Source of the DNA: Streptomyces echinatus
Lineage (GTDB): Bacteria > Actinomycetota > Actinomycetes > Streptomycetales > Streptomycetaceae
DNA: 64,000 bases
Direction of reading: 5' to 3'
NCBI RefSeq assembly: GCF_014203595.1
Contig: NZ_JACHJK010000021.1
Coordinates: 1 to 64,000, forward strand
Shown here: positions 47,931-56,079 of the stretch, piece by piece
Layout: the number at the start of each line of letters is the position of its first letter
Position numbering within the stretch: the first letter of the stretch is position 1
Notes under the pieces: generated by a model
Told to the model about the DNA's origin: nothing
Databases searched by the model: none
Seen by the model: only the letters and a program-made list of their open reading frames with translations
Position numbers and translations under genes: made by a program

Positions 47931-48181
47931 CCAGATGCCCCCAGCAAAAGTGGTTTCCCGGTCAACGGCCCTCGCCGTGCCGATGCTTGTCGCGGCCCGT
48001 GCGGTTGAACAACCGGGATGAAAGATGTTGGCCAGAGATCGAAAGGGAATTGGCCATCACCGGAACAGCTCAGCCCTGCCCGACCACTCGGGCCGGCCTC
48101 CGTCCGGCCCGCGGCGACCGCCCTCGCAGGACGTCTTTCGATCGCGGTCCGCGCGTTCCGACGGCCGTCCTCCGTCGCCTG
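47931..48181 (-). promoter_or_regulatory. Upstream region of NRPS A with palindromic elements
   Basis: The 251-base gap before the NRPS A start contains GGTTG-AA-CAACC at 48003-48014, two TTGGCCA boxes (48028-48034 and 48050-48056) exactly 22 bases apart, and a hairpin GGGCCGG-N7-CCGGCCC at 48090-48110 that may end the preceding monooxygenase transcript. The spaced boxes are candidate binding sites for a pathway regulator. No sure -10/-35 pair was assigned. Confidence 0.4.
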
Positions 48182-48520
48182 CTAGCGCGGCTCCTCGGCC
48201 GCCGCGGCCGGGCTTCCGTGGTCGTGCGCGCTGGTCCGGACCACCTCGGCGACGGTCAGCTCGTAGGCGGAGTACCACTGTTTCCTGCCCAGTCGCTGCG
48301 CCACCTGGTGCTCGGGGTCGCAACGCCACTTGTCCAGCGTCTCCTCGTCCTCCCACATCATGACGGCGAGGCGTTCACCGTCCTCCCCGGTGTAGTGCTT
48401 GACCTCCACCGGGTCGGACCCGGCGATGGCGCGGACCCGTTCCTGCATCCGCTCCTCGGTGGCGTAGTAGTCCTCGCCGGCCTGCTCGGACAGGCGCGAC
48501 TTGAACAGGATCACGAACAT
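48182..48520 (-). CDS. Antibiotic biosynthesis monooxygenase-like small protein
   Basis: About 112 residues, starting MFVILFKSRLSEQAGEDYY, with MMWEDEETLDKW in the middle; this is the ABM (dimeric alpha-beta barrel) fold. Such proteins oxidise aromatic rings without cofactors or act as helper subunits. The ATG at 48520 lies inside the end of the flavin monooxygenase gene (10-base overlap), after GGAGGACCCCGG, so the two proteins are likely made together. Its role in chromophore formation is inferred from position. Confidence 0.85.
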   Translation of the reverse strand: MFVILFKSRLSEQAGEDYYATEERMQERVRAIAGSDPVEVKHYTGEDGERLAVMMWEDEETLDKWRCDPEHQVAQRLGRKQWYSAYELTVAEVVRTSAHDHGSPAAAAEEPR

Positions 48521-49887
48521 CCGGGGTCCTCCAGTGTTGCTGTGGTCGAGATGGGGGAAGGGGTGCAGGCGCGCAGCCGGTCGTCCGGTGCCGAGACCAG
48601 TTCGGTGCCGTGCCGGGCCAGCAGATCCGCCACGAGCCGGTCCAGACGCTGGTCGTCGCGGAGTATGGAGGCGTAGCTCTCCTCGGTGAAGGCGCACCGC
48701 TCGTACAGCGGAACGAACCGGTCGGGGAAGAGGGCGGTCAGCCGCCCGCGCAGCACCTCCTCAGCGGTCTGCTCGCGAGGTGGGTTGGCCATGGTGAAGT
48801 AGTGCCGGTAGGACAGCAGGGAGATCGCGTCGGCGTCCTCGGTCCGCGACTTCTCGTAGGCGGCCAGGCCGGCCGCCCCGTCCGCGGCGGCGTCGAGGCA
48901 GTCGACGAGGACCCGGGCGTCCTCGAAGCCGCAGTTCATGCCGTGCCCCATGAAGGGCGCCATCGCATGACAGGAGTCACCGAGCAGTGCGAAGGTGTCG
49001 CGCCAGACCCATCGGTCGCAGCGGACGGCCGTGAGAGTCGAGACGGCCTTGGCGGCGAGCTGTTCCGCGATGTCGGGGATGATCCCGGTCAGTTCGGGGA
49101 AGAGGGCGGTGAACATCTCGGGCAGGTCCTGGCCGCCGCGGGCCGCCGCGTAGGACGGGGCGGGGCCGTCGAGGCGCATGAACAAGGATCCCGAGAGCTT
49201 CCCTGACGGCAGGGGGTGCGCGGCGAACATCGCCTTCCCGGTGGGCCAGAAGTGCGTGATGGTCGGGTCCAGCCGGCCGGCCGGTACGTCGATCTCCTGG
49301 TAGGCCAGGTCCAGCGTGCGCACCTCGGCCCGGGCGCCGCGCGCCTCCAGGGCGGCCCGGGCCGCGGAGTGCGCGCCGTCGCAGCCGAGGATCCGGCGGC
49401 ACGTCAGCCGGTGCGTGCCGTGCCGGTCCTCCACCAGCACCGCGGGTTCGTCCAGGTCCACCGAGCGCACGCGCTGCCCGAAGCGGATGCGCACGCCGGG
49501 GGTCGCCTCGGCGGCGTCCAGCAGCATGTGGTGCAGCCGCCGGCGCTCCACCGCCCAGATGGGCTGTCCGTCCCGGCCGTAGGGGGTCATCCGCGTCCGG
49601 CCGTCGGGCAGATGCCCGCAGCGTGCGTGCAGCGGGACGCATATCCGGCGTACGTCGTCCGCGAGGCCCAGGTCCGACAGGGCGCGCCAGCCGCGCGCCG
49701 ACAGCATCACAACGAGTGACCGGCCTTGTCCACCGGGCTCCCGCCTGGGGTCCGCCCGCTTCTCCAGCAGGGTGACCGGTCCGTAGCGGGGCGCGAGGTA
49801 GAGAGCCGTGACCGCGCCCACCAGACCGGCCCCCACGATGACGGTCTCCGGGTTCCCGTCCGTGCGGTCCGTGCCGTTCCCGTTCAT
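48511..49887 (-). CDS. FAD monooxygenase, kynurenine 3-monooxygenase-like
   Basis: About 458 residues. GAGLVGAVTALYLA binds FAD; the second FAD motif is LLGDSCHAMAPFMGHGMNCG, and CGFEDARVLVDCLD follows; these match kynurenine 3-monooxygenases. In quinoxaline-2-carboxylate formation a flavin oxygenase of this type (Ecm4-like) acts on the hydroxylated kynurenine intermediate. It is followed by the overlapping small monooxygenase gene and preceded by a 228-base gap with no gene. It could also supply hydroxylation of kynurenines from region A, but its place in the NRPS A/B operon argues for the quinoxaline path. Confidence 0.9.
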   Translation of the reverse strand: MNGNGTDRTDGNPETVIVGAGLVGAVTALYLAPRYGPVTLLEKRADPRREPGGQGRSLVVMLSARGWRALSDLGLADDVRRICVPLHARCGHLPDGRTRMTPYGRDGQPIWAVERRRLHHMLLDAAEATPGVRIRFGQRVRSVDLDEPAVLVEDRHGTHRLTCRRILGCDGAHSAARAALEARGARAEVRTLDLAYQEIDVPAGRLDPTITHFWPTGKAMFAAHPLPSGKLSGSLFMRLDGPAPSYAAARGGQDLPEMFTALFPELTGIIPDIAEQLAAKAVSTLTAVRCDRWVWRDTFALLGDSCHAMAPFMGHGMNCGFEDARVLVDCLDAAADGAAGLAAYEKSRTEDADAISLLSYRHYFTMANPPREQTAEEVLRGRLTALFPDRFVPLYERCAFTEESYASILRDDQRLDRLVADLLARHGTELVSAPDDRLRACTPSPISTTATLEDPGCS

Positions 49888-50115
49888 GCCGTCTCCGCCC
49901 CTCGTCCGTTGCTCCGCCCGCGGTTCCGCGGTCGTGTCCGCGTCCGCGCCTCGCCAGGGTCCTTCGTCGGGATCGGGCCGGATCAGAAAGCGGGGCCCGG
50001 TGCCGTGCGTCGCACGGCGGAGGCGGGCGCCATGGCGGGGCCACAGCGACCGACGACAACGCGGCGAGGCACGGTGCCAGGGCCCGCGAGCCCGGCCTGA
50101 TCCGGACGACAGGCC

Positions 50116-51150
50116 CTAAGGCCGCCGCAGTTCCGTCAGGACCACGGTGCCCACCTCCTTCGTGCTCAGGGTTCCGCCGAGGTCGGGGGTGACGCGGCCC
50201 GCCGCCACGGCCGCGGCGACCGCCCGGCGCACCGCGTCCGCCTCCTCGGTCCGGCCCAGGTGCTCGACCAGCAGGGCCACGGAGAGGATCGCGCCGAACG
50301 GGTTGGCGACGCCGGTGCCCGCGATGTCCGGGGCGCTGCCGTGCACGGGCTCGAAGAGCGCGCGTCCGGTCACGGGGTTGAGATTCGCCGAGGCCGCCAC
50401 GCCGAGGCCGCCGGCGAGCGCGGCCGTGAGGTCGCTCAGGATGTCCCCGTAGGAGTTGTTGGTGACGATGACGTCAAAGGCGGTCGGATCGGTGGCCAGG
50501 CGCAGGGCGGCGGTGTCCACGTAGAGGTGGGACGCCTCCACGTCCGGGTGCCGTGCGACCGCCTCGCTCCAGCACCGCTGCCACAGTTGGCCGCCGTTGC
50601 GGACGGCGTTGGCCTTGTCGACGAGGCACACCGACCTGCGCGCCACGGAGAAGGCGAACTCCAGGACCCGTGCGACGCCTTGGCGGGTGCTGAGGTCCAC
50701 GTCGATGGCGATCTCGTGCGGGGTCCCGGTGCGCGTTCCGCCGCCGATGCCGCTGTAGAGCCCCTCGGTGTTCTCCCTGACGATCACGCAGTCGATCGCC
50801 CGGCGGGCCGGGTCGCGCAGCGGGCTGAGCCTGTCGTGCCAGAGTCTGGCGGGCCGGTAGTTGACGTAGAGGTCGAGTTCGAGCCGCAGGGTGGTGAGGA
50901 CGCCGCGCACGTACGCGGTGTCGCTGAGCCGGGGATCCCCGACCGCGCCGAGGAGCGCCGCCTCGCTGGACCGGATCCGGTCGAGGTCGGCTCCGGTCAG
51001 CGCGGTTCCGGTGCGCAGGTAGGTCTCCGCGTTGACGTGGTCCAGGACGTCCGTCCGCACCCCGAGGCCGAGCGCGTCGAGGACGTCCAACGCCGGCCCG
51101 ATGACCTCGGGGCCGATGCCGTCACCGGGGATCACGGCGATGGTGGTCAA
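50116..51150 (-). CDS. Isopropylmalate/isocitrate dehydrogenase-like enzyme
   Basis: About 344 residues: IAVIPGDGIGPEV at the N-terminus, IVRENTEGLYSG, NNSYGDILSDLTAALAGGLG, and EPVHGSAPDIAG. This is the beta-decarboxylating dehydrogenase family acting on 2-hydroxy-3-carboxy acids with NAD. A member (Ecm3) occurs in echinomycin clusters, where oxidation of a beta-hydroxy acid intermediate with loss of CO2 is proposed for ring formation of the quinoxaline. The start is TTG after GAAGTGAGGCGGCC, seven bases after the thioesterase stop. Confidence 0.92.
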   Translation of the reverse strand: MTTIAVIPGDGIGPEVIGPALDVLDALGLGVRTDVLDHVNAETYLRTGTALTGADLDRIRSSEAALLGAVGDPRLSDTAYVRGVLTTLRLELDLYVNYRPARLWHDRLSPLRDPARRAIDCVIVRENTEGLYSGIGGGTRTGTPHEIAIDVDLSTRQGVARVLEFAFSVARRSVCLVDKANAVRNGGQLWQRCWSEAVARHPDVEASHLYVDTAALRLATDPTAFDVIVTNNSYGDILSDLTAALAGGLGVAASANLNPVTGRALFEPVHGSAPDIAGTGVANPFGAILSVALLVEHLGRTEEADAVRRAVAAAVAAGRVTPDLGGTLSTKEVGTVVLTELRRP

Positions 51151-51157
51151 GGCCGCC

Positions 51158-51904
51158 TCACTTCCGGCCCTGGCTCAGCACGTCCGCGACGAGTTCCTCG
51201 ACGTCGGTCGTCACGTGGAAGTGCCCGCCCGGCCGCACGGTCCCGGTGAAGCCGCCGGAGGTGACGCTCGCCCAGCCCGCCAGCTGGGCCTGCTCCACCA
51301 GCGGGTCGCCCTCGCCGTGGTAACACCGCACCGGGCAGGACAGCGGACGGGTGCCGGGGCGGGGCCGATAGGTCGCGTGGGCCCGCAGGTCGGAGCGGAT
51401 GACGGGCAGCAGGAGGTCACGCAGCTCGGCGTTCTCGGCGACCGCGGGTTCGATGCCGCCCAGCGCGCACAGGGTCGCCCAGAACTCGTCGTCGGGCGCC
51501 AGGTGGACCTCCCTGTTGTTCATGCTTCCGGGCGGCAGGGCGGCGGACACGCAGAGCGCCAGGGGCTCCTCGCCGGCATCCCGCAGCAGCAGGGCGGTCT
51601 CGTAGGCGACCAGGGCGCCCAGGCTGTGCCCGAACAGCACGTGATCGCCCGGCGGCAACCGCAGCAGCTCCGCCGCCGCGCAGCCGGCCATCGCGACCAC
51701 GTCGTCCACGGGCGGCTCTGCGAAGCGGTCGCCGCGGCCCGGGTACTGAACGGCCATCAGCGACACACCGGGCGGCACCGCGGTGGACCACTCGCCGAAG
51801 GTGATCGCCGAGCCCCCCGAGTGCGGGAAGCACACCACCCGAACACCGAGGGGGTCACCGGCGGTCATCGACCGCACCCAGCCGCGTTCCCGTATCCGGC
51901 TCAT
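51158..51904 (-). CDS. Type II thioesterase (Ser type)
   Basis: About 248 residues. VVCFPHSGGSA, YPGRGDRF, FGHSLGALVAYE (nucleophile Ser), GEGDPLV (Asp) and PGGHFHV (His) form a standard editing-thioesterase set. In the echinomycin path a thioesterase (Ecm2) frees beta-hydroxy-Trp from its carrier; this gene sits directly before the dehydrogenase and flavin oxygenase, which agrees. It differs from the thioesterase at 4172 in keeping the canonical GHSLG. The ATG follows GGAAAGGCGGCGAGG. Confidence 0.94.
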   Translation of the reverse strand: MSRIRERGWVRSMTAGDPLGVRVVCFPHSGGSAITFGEWSTAVPPGVSLMAVQYPGRGDRFAEPPVDDVVAMAGCAAAELLRLPPGDHVLFGHSLGALVAYETALLLRDAGEEPLALCVSAALPPGSMNNREVHLAPDDEFWATLCALGGIEPAVAENAELRDLLLPVIRSDLRAHATYRPRPGTRPLSCPVRCYHGEGDPLVEQAQLAGWASVTSGGFTGTVRPGGHFHVTTDVEELVADVLSQGRK

Positions 51905-52266
51905 CCTCGCCGCCTTTCCGCTCGGCCGTCGCTTCCGTCCGCACCATGTTTTCCACTCGTCGCGGATTCGCGGGGCCCGCGACAGATCTCGGCAAGAGAT
52001 CGCGGCGCGGTGCATCGCGGCGCTGACGATGCCAAGGGACGACAAAGGACCGCAGGCACGCCGCCGCACCGCACCAGGCTCACGTCGCACGCGGACGTCG
52101 CGCACCACCGCACCGGACACCGCCCGCCACCGGGGTAGGCACCCGCCCTTCACCCGCGTCGCCGCCGTCCCACGGCCGGGACGCAGCGAGCGCACCCACG
52201 GCTCCACCCGCACCTCCGCGCCCCCTCGATCCACGCCTCGACCGACTGCCGAAAGGGAACGCGATC
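51905..52266. promoter_or_regulatory. Divergent promoter region, thioesterase / AMP ligase
   Basis: A 362-base gap without a supported gene, between divergent operons. It has a perfect inverted repeat GATCTC-GGCAA-GAGATC at 51985-52001. The rest is GC-rich with no convincing coding frame. It is expected to hold both promoters; the repeat is a candidate operator. Confidence 0.4.
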
Positions 52267-53853
52267 ATGCTTGACGGTTTTGTGCACTGGCCCGAACAGC
52301 TCGCGGCGGACCTGCGCCGGACAGGGGTCTGGCGCGGCCGGCCGATCGGCGACTTGTTGCACGAGTCGTGCGAACGGAACGCCGAGCGGGTGGCCGTGGT
52401 GTGCGGCGAACGCCGGATGACCTACGCGGAGCTGTCCCGGCGGGCGGACCGGTTGGCGGGTGGCCTGATCGGACTGGGCATCAGGCCCCTGGACCGGGTG
52501 GTGGTGCAGCTCCCCAACATCCCGGAGTTCGTCGTCCTGGTCTTCGCGCTGCTGCGGGCCGGAGCGATCCCGGTGCTGGCGCTGCCCGGTCACCGCAGGG
52601 CCGAGATCGCGCACCTGTGCGCTCACTCCGGGGCTGTCGCCTACGTGGTGAAGGACGAGTTCGGCGGGTTCGACTTCCGTACGATCGCCCGCGAGATCCC
52701 GTCGCTCCCGCACGTGATCGTCAGCGGCGACGCCCAGGAGTTCATCCCGCTGGAGTCGCTGGACGCCCGGGACGTCGCGCTGCCCCGGGTGGACGCGTCC
52801 GACCCCGCGCTGTTCCTGCTCTCCGGGGGGACCACCGGGCTGCCGAAGCTGATTCCCCGGACCCATGACGACTACGAGTACGTCATGCGGGCCTGCGCGG
52901 AGGCGATGCGGGTGGGTCCGGAGGTGGTGTACCTCGCCGTCAACCCGGTCGCGCACCAGGCGGCCCTCGCCTGTCCGGGCGTGTTCGGCAGTCTCCTGCT
53001 GGGCGGGAAGGCGGTCCTGACGTCGAGTGTGCGGCCCGACGACGTCTTCTCGCTGATGCGCCGCGAGGCGGTCACCGTGACCACGGTCGTGCCCTCGGTG
53101 CTGCGGCTGTGGGCCGATTCCGGACGACCGCCCGGCGAGCTGTCCCGCCTGCTGATCCAGGTGGGCAGTGCTCCGCTCGACCCGGCCCTGGCGCGCCGCG
53201 CGACCCAGGTGCTGGGCTGCCGCATCCAGCGGTGGTACGGCATCAGCGAGGGGCTGCTGACCTACACCCGGCTCGACGACACCGAGGAGGTGGCCGTCAA
53301 CACGGACGGCCGCCCCATGTCACCCGATGACGAGGTCCGGATCGTCGACGAGTCGGGGAACCCCGTGCCCGAGGGGGAGGCGGGTGAGATGCAGGCGCGG
53401 GGCCCGTACACGATCCGCGGGTACTACCGGGCCCCCGAGGAGAACGCCCGCTCGTTCACGCCGGACGGTTTCTTCCGCACCGGCGACCTCGTCCGGCGCA
53501 GGCCGGACGGCAACATCGTGATCGTCGGCAGGACCAAGGACGTCATCAACCGGGCCGGCGAGAAGGTCTCCGCGGAGGAGGTGGAGCGGCAGCTGCGCAC
53601 CCACCCCGCCGTGCAGGACGCGGCCGTGATCGGTGTGGCGGACACCGTGCTCGGGGAGCGGACGTACGCGTTCGTCGTCCTCACCGAGGCGGACGTCCGC
53701 CCGGCGGCCATGAAGGAGTTCCTCCGGGGCCGCGGCCTGGCCGCCTACAAGATCCCCGACCGGCTGATCGCGATGCCGCAGCTGCCGCGCACACCGATGG
53801 GGAAGGTCGACAAGAAGACACTGCGCGCAAGGATCGCCGCGCCGGAACACTGA
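52267..53853 (+). CDS. Aryl-AMP ligase (chromophore activation)
   Basis: About 528 residues, DhbE/EntE-type free adenylation enzyme: LLSGGTTGLPKLIPRTHDDY, YGISEGLLTYTR, GYYRAPEENARSF, RTGDLVRRRPDG, and PMGKVDKK with the A10 Lys. The acid-binding region reads NPVAHQAALACPG where DhbE has AHNYPLSSPG, so Asn235 is replaced by Gln and the Ser pair by Ala-Cys; a ring other than dihydroxybenzoate is expected. It is inferred to activate quinoxaline-2-carboxylate (Ecm1 role) and to load it on a carrier protein. No aryl carrier domain is fused and none is in the window. The ATG follows AAAGGGAACGCGATC. Confidence 0.93.
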   Translation: MLDGFVHWPEQLAADLRRTGVWRGRPIGDLLHESCERNAERVAVVCGERRMTYAELSRRADRLAGGLIGLGIRPLDRVVVQLPNIPEFVVLVFALLRAGAIPVLALPGHRRAEIAHLCAHSGAVAYVVKDEFGGFDFRTIAREIPSLPHVIVSGDAQEFIPLESLDARDVALPRVDASDPALFLLSGGTTGLPKLIPRTHDDYEYVMRACAEAMRVGPEVVYLAVNPVAHQAALACPGVFGSLLLGGKAVLTSSVRPDDVFSLMRREAVTVTTVVPSVLRLWADSGRPPGELSRLLIQVGSAPLDPALARRATQVLGCRIQRWYGISEGLLTYTRLDDTEEVAVNTDGRPMSPDDEVRIVDESGNPVPEGEAGEMQARGPYTIRGYYRAPEENARSFTPDGFFRTGDLVRRRPDGNIVIVGRTKDVINRAGEKVSAEEVERQLRTHPAVQDAAVIGVADTVLGERTYAFVVLTEADVRPAAMKEFLRGRGLAAYKIPDRLIAMPQLPRTPMGKVDKKTLRARIAAPEH

Positions 53854-53953
53854 CGTCCCCCGGGGCGCGGGCCGGATTCCGTGTCCGTTCCGCGCCTGCC
53901 CCGGACGGTCGGCCGGCGCATCCGGTGCTCGTACGCCGACGGGTGCGGCGTCT

Positions 53954-54377
53954 TCACGGGCCGGCGGTGAGCGCGAACGGGAGCGACGAGGCCCCACTCC
54001 CGGCAAGGCCTGCCCGGAGACCCGAGGATCCGCGCAGCGGAGCGCGGGCGCCGTCGCACACGATGCGCATGAGTTGCTCCGCCTGGCTCTCGGAACCGGC
54101 TTCGTCGCGGAGGGGCCCGTAGTGCATCTCGATGACGACGGTTCCGACGCGCGCCCTCGACATCAGGTTCTGGTACTCGTCGGCGACCTGGTACGAGGTC
54201 GTCGTGCTCTCGTCGCCGAAGCCCGGCGCTACGGAGGTCGCCCGTGCCGGGCAGGTCCGTCAGTCCCGGCGCGCGCCGGACGAGGAGCACACCGTTCCGC
54301 GGGACGGTCCGAAACACCGTCAGGTTCTGGCCGGACCACACGTGTACGATCACGCCATCGTCATTACATGTACACAT
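53954..54377 (-). pseudogene. Remnant of a probable secreted-protein gene
   Basis: Two minus-strand frames join into one protein-like string. From 54377, VHVWSGQNLTVFRTVPRN and GLTDLPGTGDLR are in one frame; the text continues as SVAPGFGDESTTTSYQVAD and ARVGTVVIEMHYGPL in another frame down to about 53954. A frameshift near 54235 and the lack of a proper start suggest decay. The fragment recalls C-terminal parts of actinobacterial secreted or lipoprotein-like proteins. The rest of 53854-54391 holds only a weak hairpin (GGCGCGG/CCGCGCC) after the AMP ligase gene. Confidence 0.35.
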
Positions 54378-54379
54378 AA
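54364..54379. promoter_or_regulatory. Near-palindrome before the secreted protein gene
   Basis: TTACATGTACACATAA lies 12 bases before the ATG of the peptidoglycan-binding protein and is AT-rich against a GC-rich background. It may be an operator or part of a promoter; the Shine-Dalgarno AAAGGA follows at once. Confidence 0.35.
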
Positions 54380-54391
54380 AGGAACGCCCCG

Positions 54392-54799
54392 ATGAAGCAC
54401 CTCAAGGCCCTGCGGAACGGCGTGGTGGGCGCCGCCGCCGTGGCCCTCCTGGCCGCCGGCACCACCACGGCCCAGGCCGACCCCGGCAACCCGACCGTCG
54501 GCTACGGCTACCCCAACTACGCACGCCAGGTGGCCTGCGTACAGTTCTTCGTGAACTGGTACACCGGCATGCGCATCGCGGTGGACGGCAAGTTCGGCCC
54601 CCAGACGGGGGCCGGCGTCAAGCGTCTCCAGGAGATCTCCAACCGCACCTGGGCCACTCAGGAACTCGACGTCGACGGGGTCTTCGGTCCGCGCACCGGC
54701 CAGGTCGTCCTGACCCACGCGAAGAACGACCGCGGGATGGACCAGATCCGGGCCGCGAGCTGCAGCCACGCCGTACCGTCCTACAGCGTGGTCTACTGA
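54392..54799 (+). CDS. Secreted peptidoglycan-binding domain protein
   Basis: About 135 residues. A signal peptide is evident (MKHLKALRNG, then a hydrophobic stretch ending TTAQA, probable cut before DPG). The mature part has VDGKFGPQTGAGVKRLQ and VDGVFGPRTGQ, the repeat pattern of PG_binding_1 domains that attach to cell wall. No catalytic domain is fused. The ATG follows AAAGGAACGCCCCG. Outside the NRPS functions; probably a cell-wall-associated protein. Confidence 0.85.
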   Translation: MKHLKALRNGVVGAAAVALLAAGTTTAQADPGNPTVGYGYPNYARQVACVQFFVNWYTGMRIAVDGKFGPQTGAGVKRLQEISNRTWATQELDVDGVFGPRTGQVVLTHAKNDRGMDQIRAASCSHAVPSYSVVY

Positions 54800-54806
54800 C
54801 CCGAGC

Positions 54807-55259
54807 ATGCGAGCCCTCTTCCCAGGATCCTTCGACCCGGTCACTCAAGGGCACCAGGACGTACTCCGGCGCGCGGCCTTCCTGTTCGACGAGGTCGTCG
54901 CGTGCGTGATGGTCAATGCGAAGAAGACCGGCCGTTTCCCCGTCCCGGAACGGCTGGACCGGCTCCGCGCCGCAGCAGCCGACTTGAGCAACGTCACGGT
55001 CGACTCCCACACCGGCGGCCTGCTGGTCGACTACTGCCGCCGGGTCGGGATCGACGTCGTCGTCCGCGGAGTCCGCGGTGTTCACGACCTGGACCACGAA
55101 ATGCCGATGGCTCGCATGAACCACGAGCTGGCGGGGGTCGAAACGTTCTTCATCGGTGCCGGCCCCGCCCTGGCCCACATCTCCTCCACCCTCGTCACCG
55201 CGATGAGTCAACAGGATCCAAGCCGGCGCTCGGGGGTTGACAGCAACTCAGAGGATTGA
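54807..55259 (+). CDS. coaD: Phosphopantetheine adenylyltransferase paralogue
   Basis: About 150 residues. FPGSFDPVTQGHQDVL matches the nucleotide-binding T/HxGH motif, VVRGVRGVHDLDHEM carries the Arg and Glu positions of CoaD, and ISSTLVTAM matches the ISSSxV motif. CoaD makes dephospho-CoA, the source of the phosphopantetheine arm of carrier proteins. It is slightly short at the C-terminus and differs from usual CoaD around the pantetheine site (NAKKTGRF in place of NPSKK-type text), so it is probably a second copy or a specialised relative. Seven bases follow the previous stop. Confidence 0.75.
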   Translation: MRALFPGSFDPVTQGHQDVLRRAAFLFDEVVACVMVNAKKTGRFPVPERLDRLRAAAADLSNVTVDSHTGGLLVDYCRRVGIDVVVRGVRGVHDLDHEMPMARMNHELAGVETFFIGAGPALAHISSTLVTAMSQQDPSRRSGVDSNSED

Positions 55260-55300
55260 CCCGGGCGCAGAGATTCACCACAGGTCAGTAGGGTGTGCGG

Positions 55301-56011
55301 ATGATCGAACGCAGCGTCAGGCCCATACGGGAGGGGCTGCCCGCCCACGCCGTCGAGGTCGGAACCGAACCGCTGGACCGGCCGGCGCGGAACTCGGTGG
55401 GTGGCCGGCCCTTCCTCGACGGCTCCCAGGACTGGCCCGAGTGCTTCTGCGGCGAGCGGATGGCCTTGTTCTTCCAGCTCGACCTTCCCCCGGACCTGGG
55501 GCCCTTCGGCGGCGACCACCTGCTGGTCTTTCACTGCCGTGCGCACAACGACGCGGCCGAAGCCCCTTATGCCGACGGCCGGCTCGTACCCCGCTACTGG
55601 GAGGCTCCGCAACCGCCCTACCCCGGTCCGTTCTGGCGGGTACTGCTCCAGCGCCGCGCGACGGACCCCTTCCCGGAGGCCGAACCGTCCGTGCGTGCCC
55701 TGCCGCTGACGCTGCGGCCGTTCGTGGACACCCCCGACACGCGAGGGATCGGGGCCCAGGCGTTCAAGGTGGGCGGTACGCCGTCCTGGGCGCAGGATCC
55801 CGAGCACCACAGGTGCGCTTGCGGAACGGACCTGGTGTACCTCTGCCAGGTGCCGGAGGGCATGGAATTCGCCGTCCACCCCGGCCAGCCGGAACAGCCC
55901 TACAGCCTCGGGGACGACAGCTACTGGCTGTTCCTGGGCAACGAGGTCTACCTGCTGGCCTGTCCGGCCCACTGCGACCCGGCGGCCGTCTGGCCGGTCA
56001 ACCAGAACTGA
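55301..56011 (+). CDS. DUF1963/YwqG-like protein
   Basis: About 236 residues, function unknown. GGRPFLDGSQDWPECFCG, MALFFQLDLPPDLG and LLVFHC follow the YwqG-like pattern of proteins with a WPxC..G..M.F..Q.D core. Two Cys pairs (CFCG and CACG) could bind a metal. The ATG at 55301 is used; a GTG six bases upstream is in frame. It stands alone 41 bases after the CoaD-like gene. Confidence 0.7.
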   Translation: MIERSVRPIREGLPAHAVEVGTEPLDRPARNSVGGRPFLDGSQDWPECFCGERMALFFQLDLPPDLGPFGGDHLLVFHCRAHNDAAEAPYADGRLVPRYWEAPQPPYPGPFWRVLLQRRATDPFPEAEPSVRALPLTLRPFVDTPDTRGIGAQAFKVGGTPSWAQDPEHHRCACGTDLVYLCQVPEGMEFAVHPGQPEQPYSLGDDSYWLFLGNEVYLLACPAHCDPAAVWPVNQN

Positions 56012-56079
56012 CCGTTCGAGGCCCCCCGGTCTTCCACCCCGTCGAGGAGGTGGCGAAGGCCCGGCCTAGGATCCTCGGC

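Noticed and set aside
25762..53853. 3-Hydroxyquinaldate (thiocoraline-like) chromophore
   Set aside because: No aminotransferase of the TioG kind was found; not fully excluded because it could lie elsewhere.
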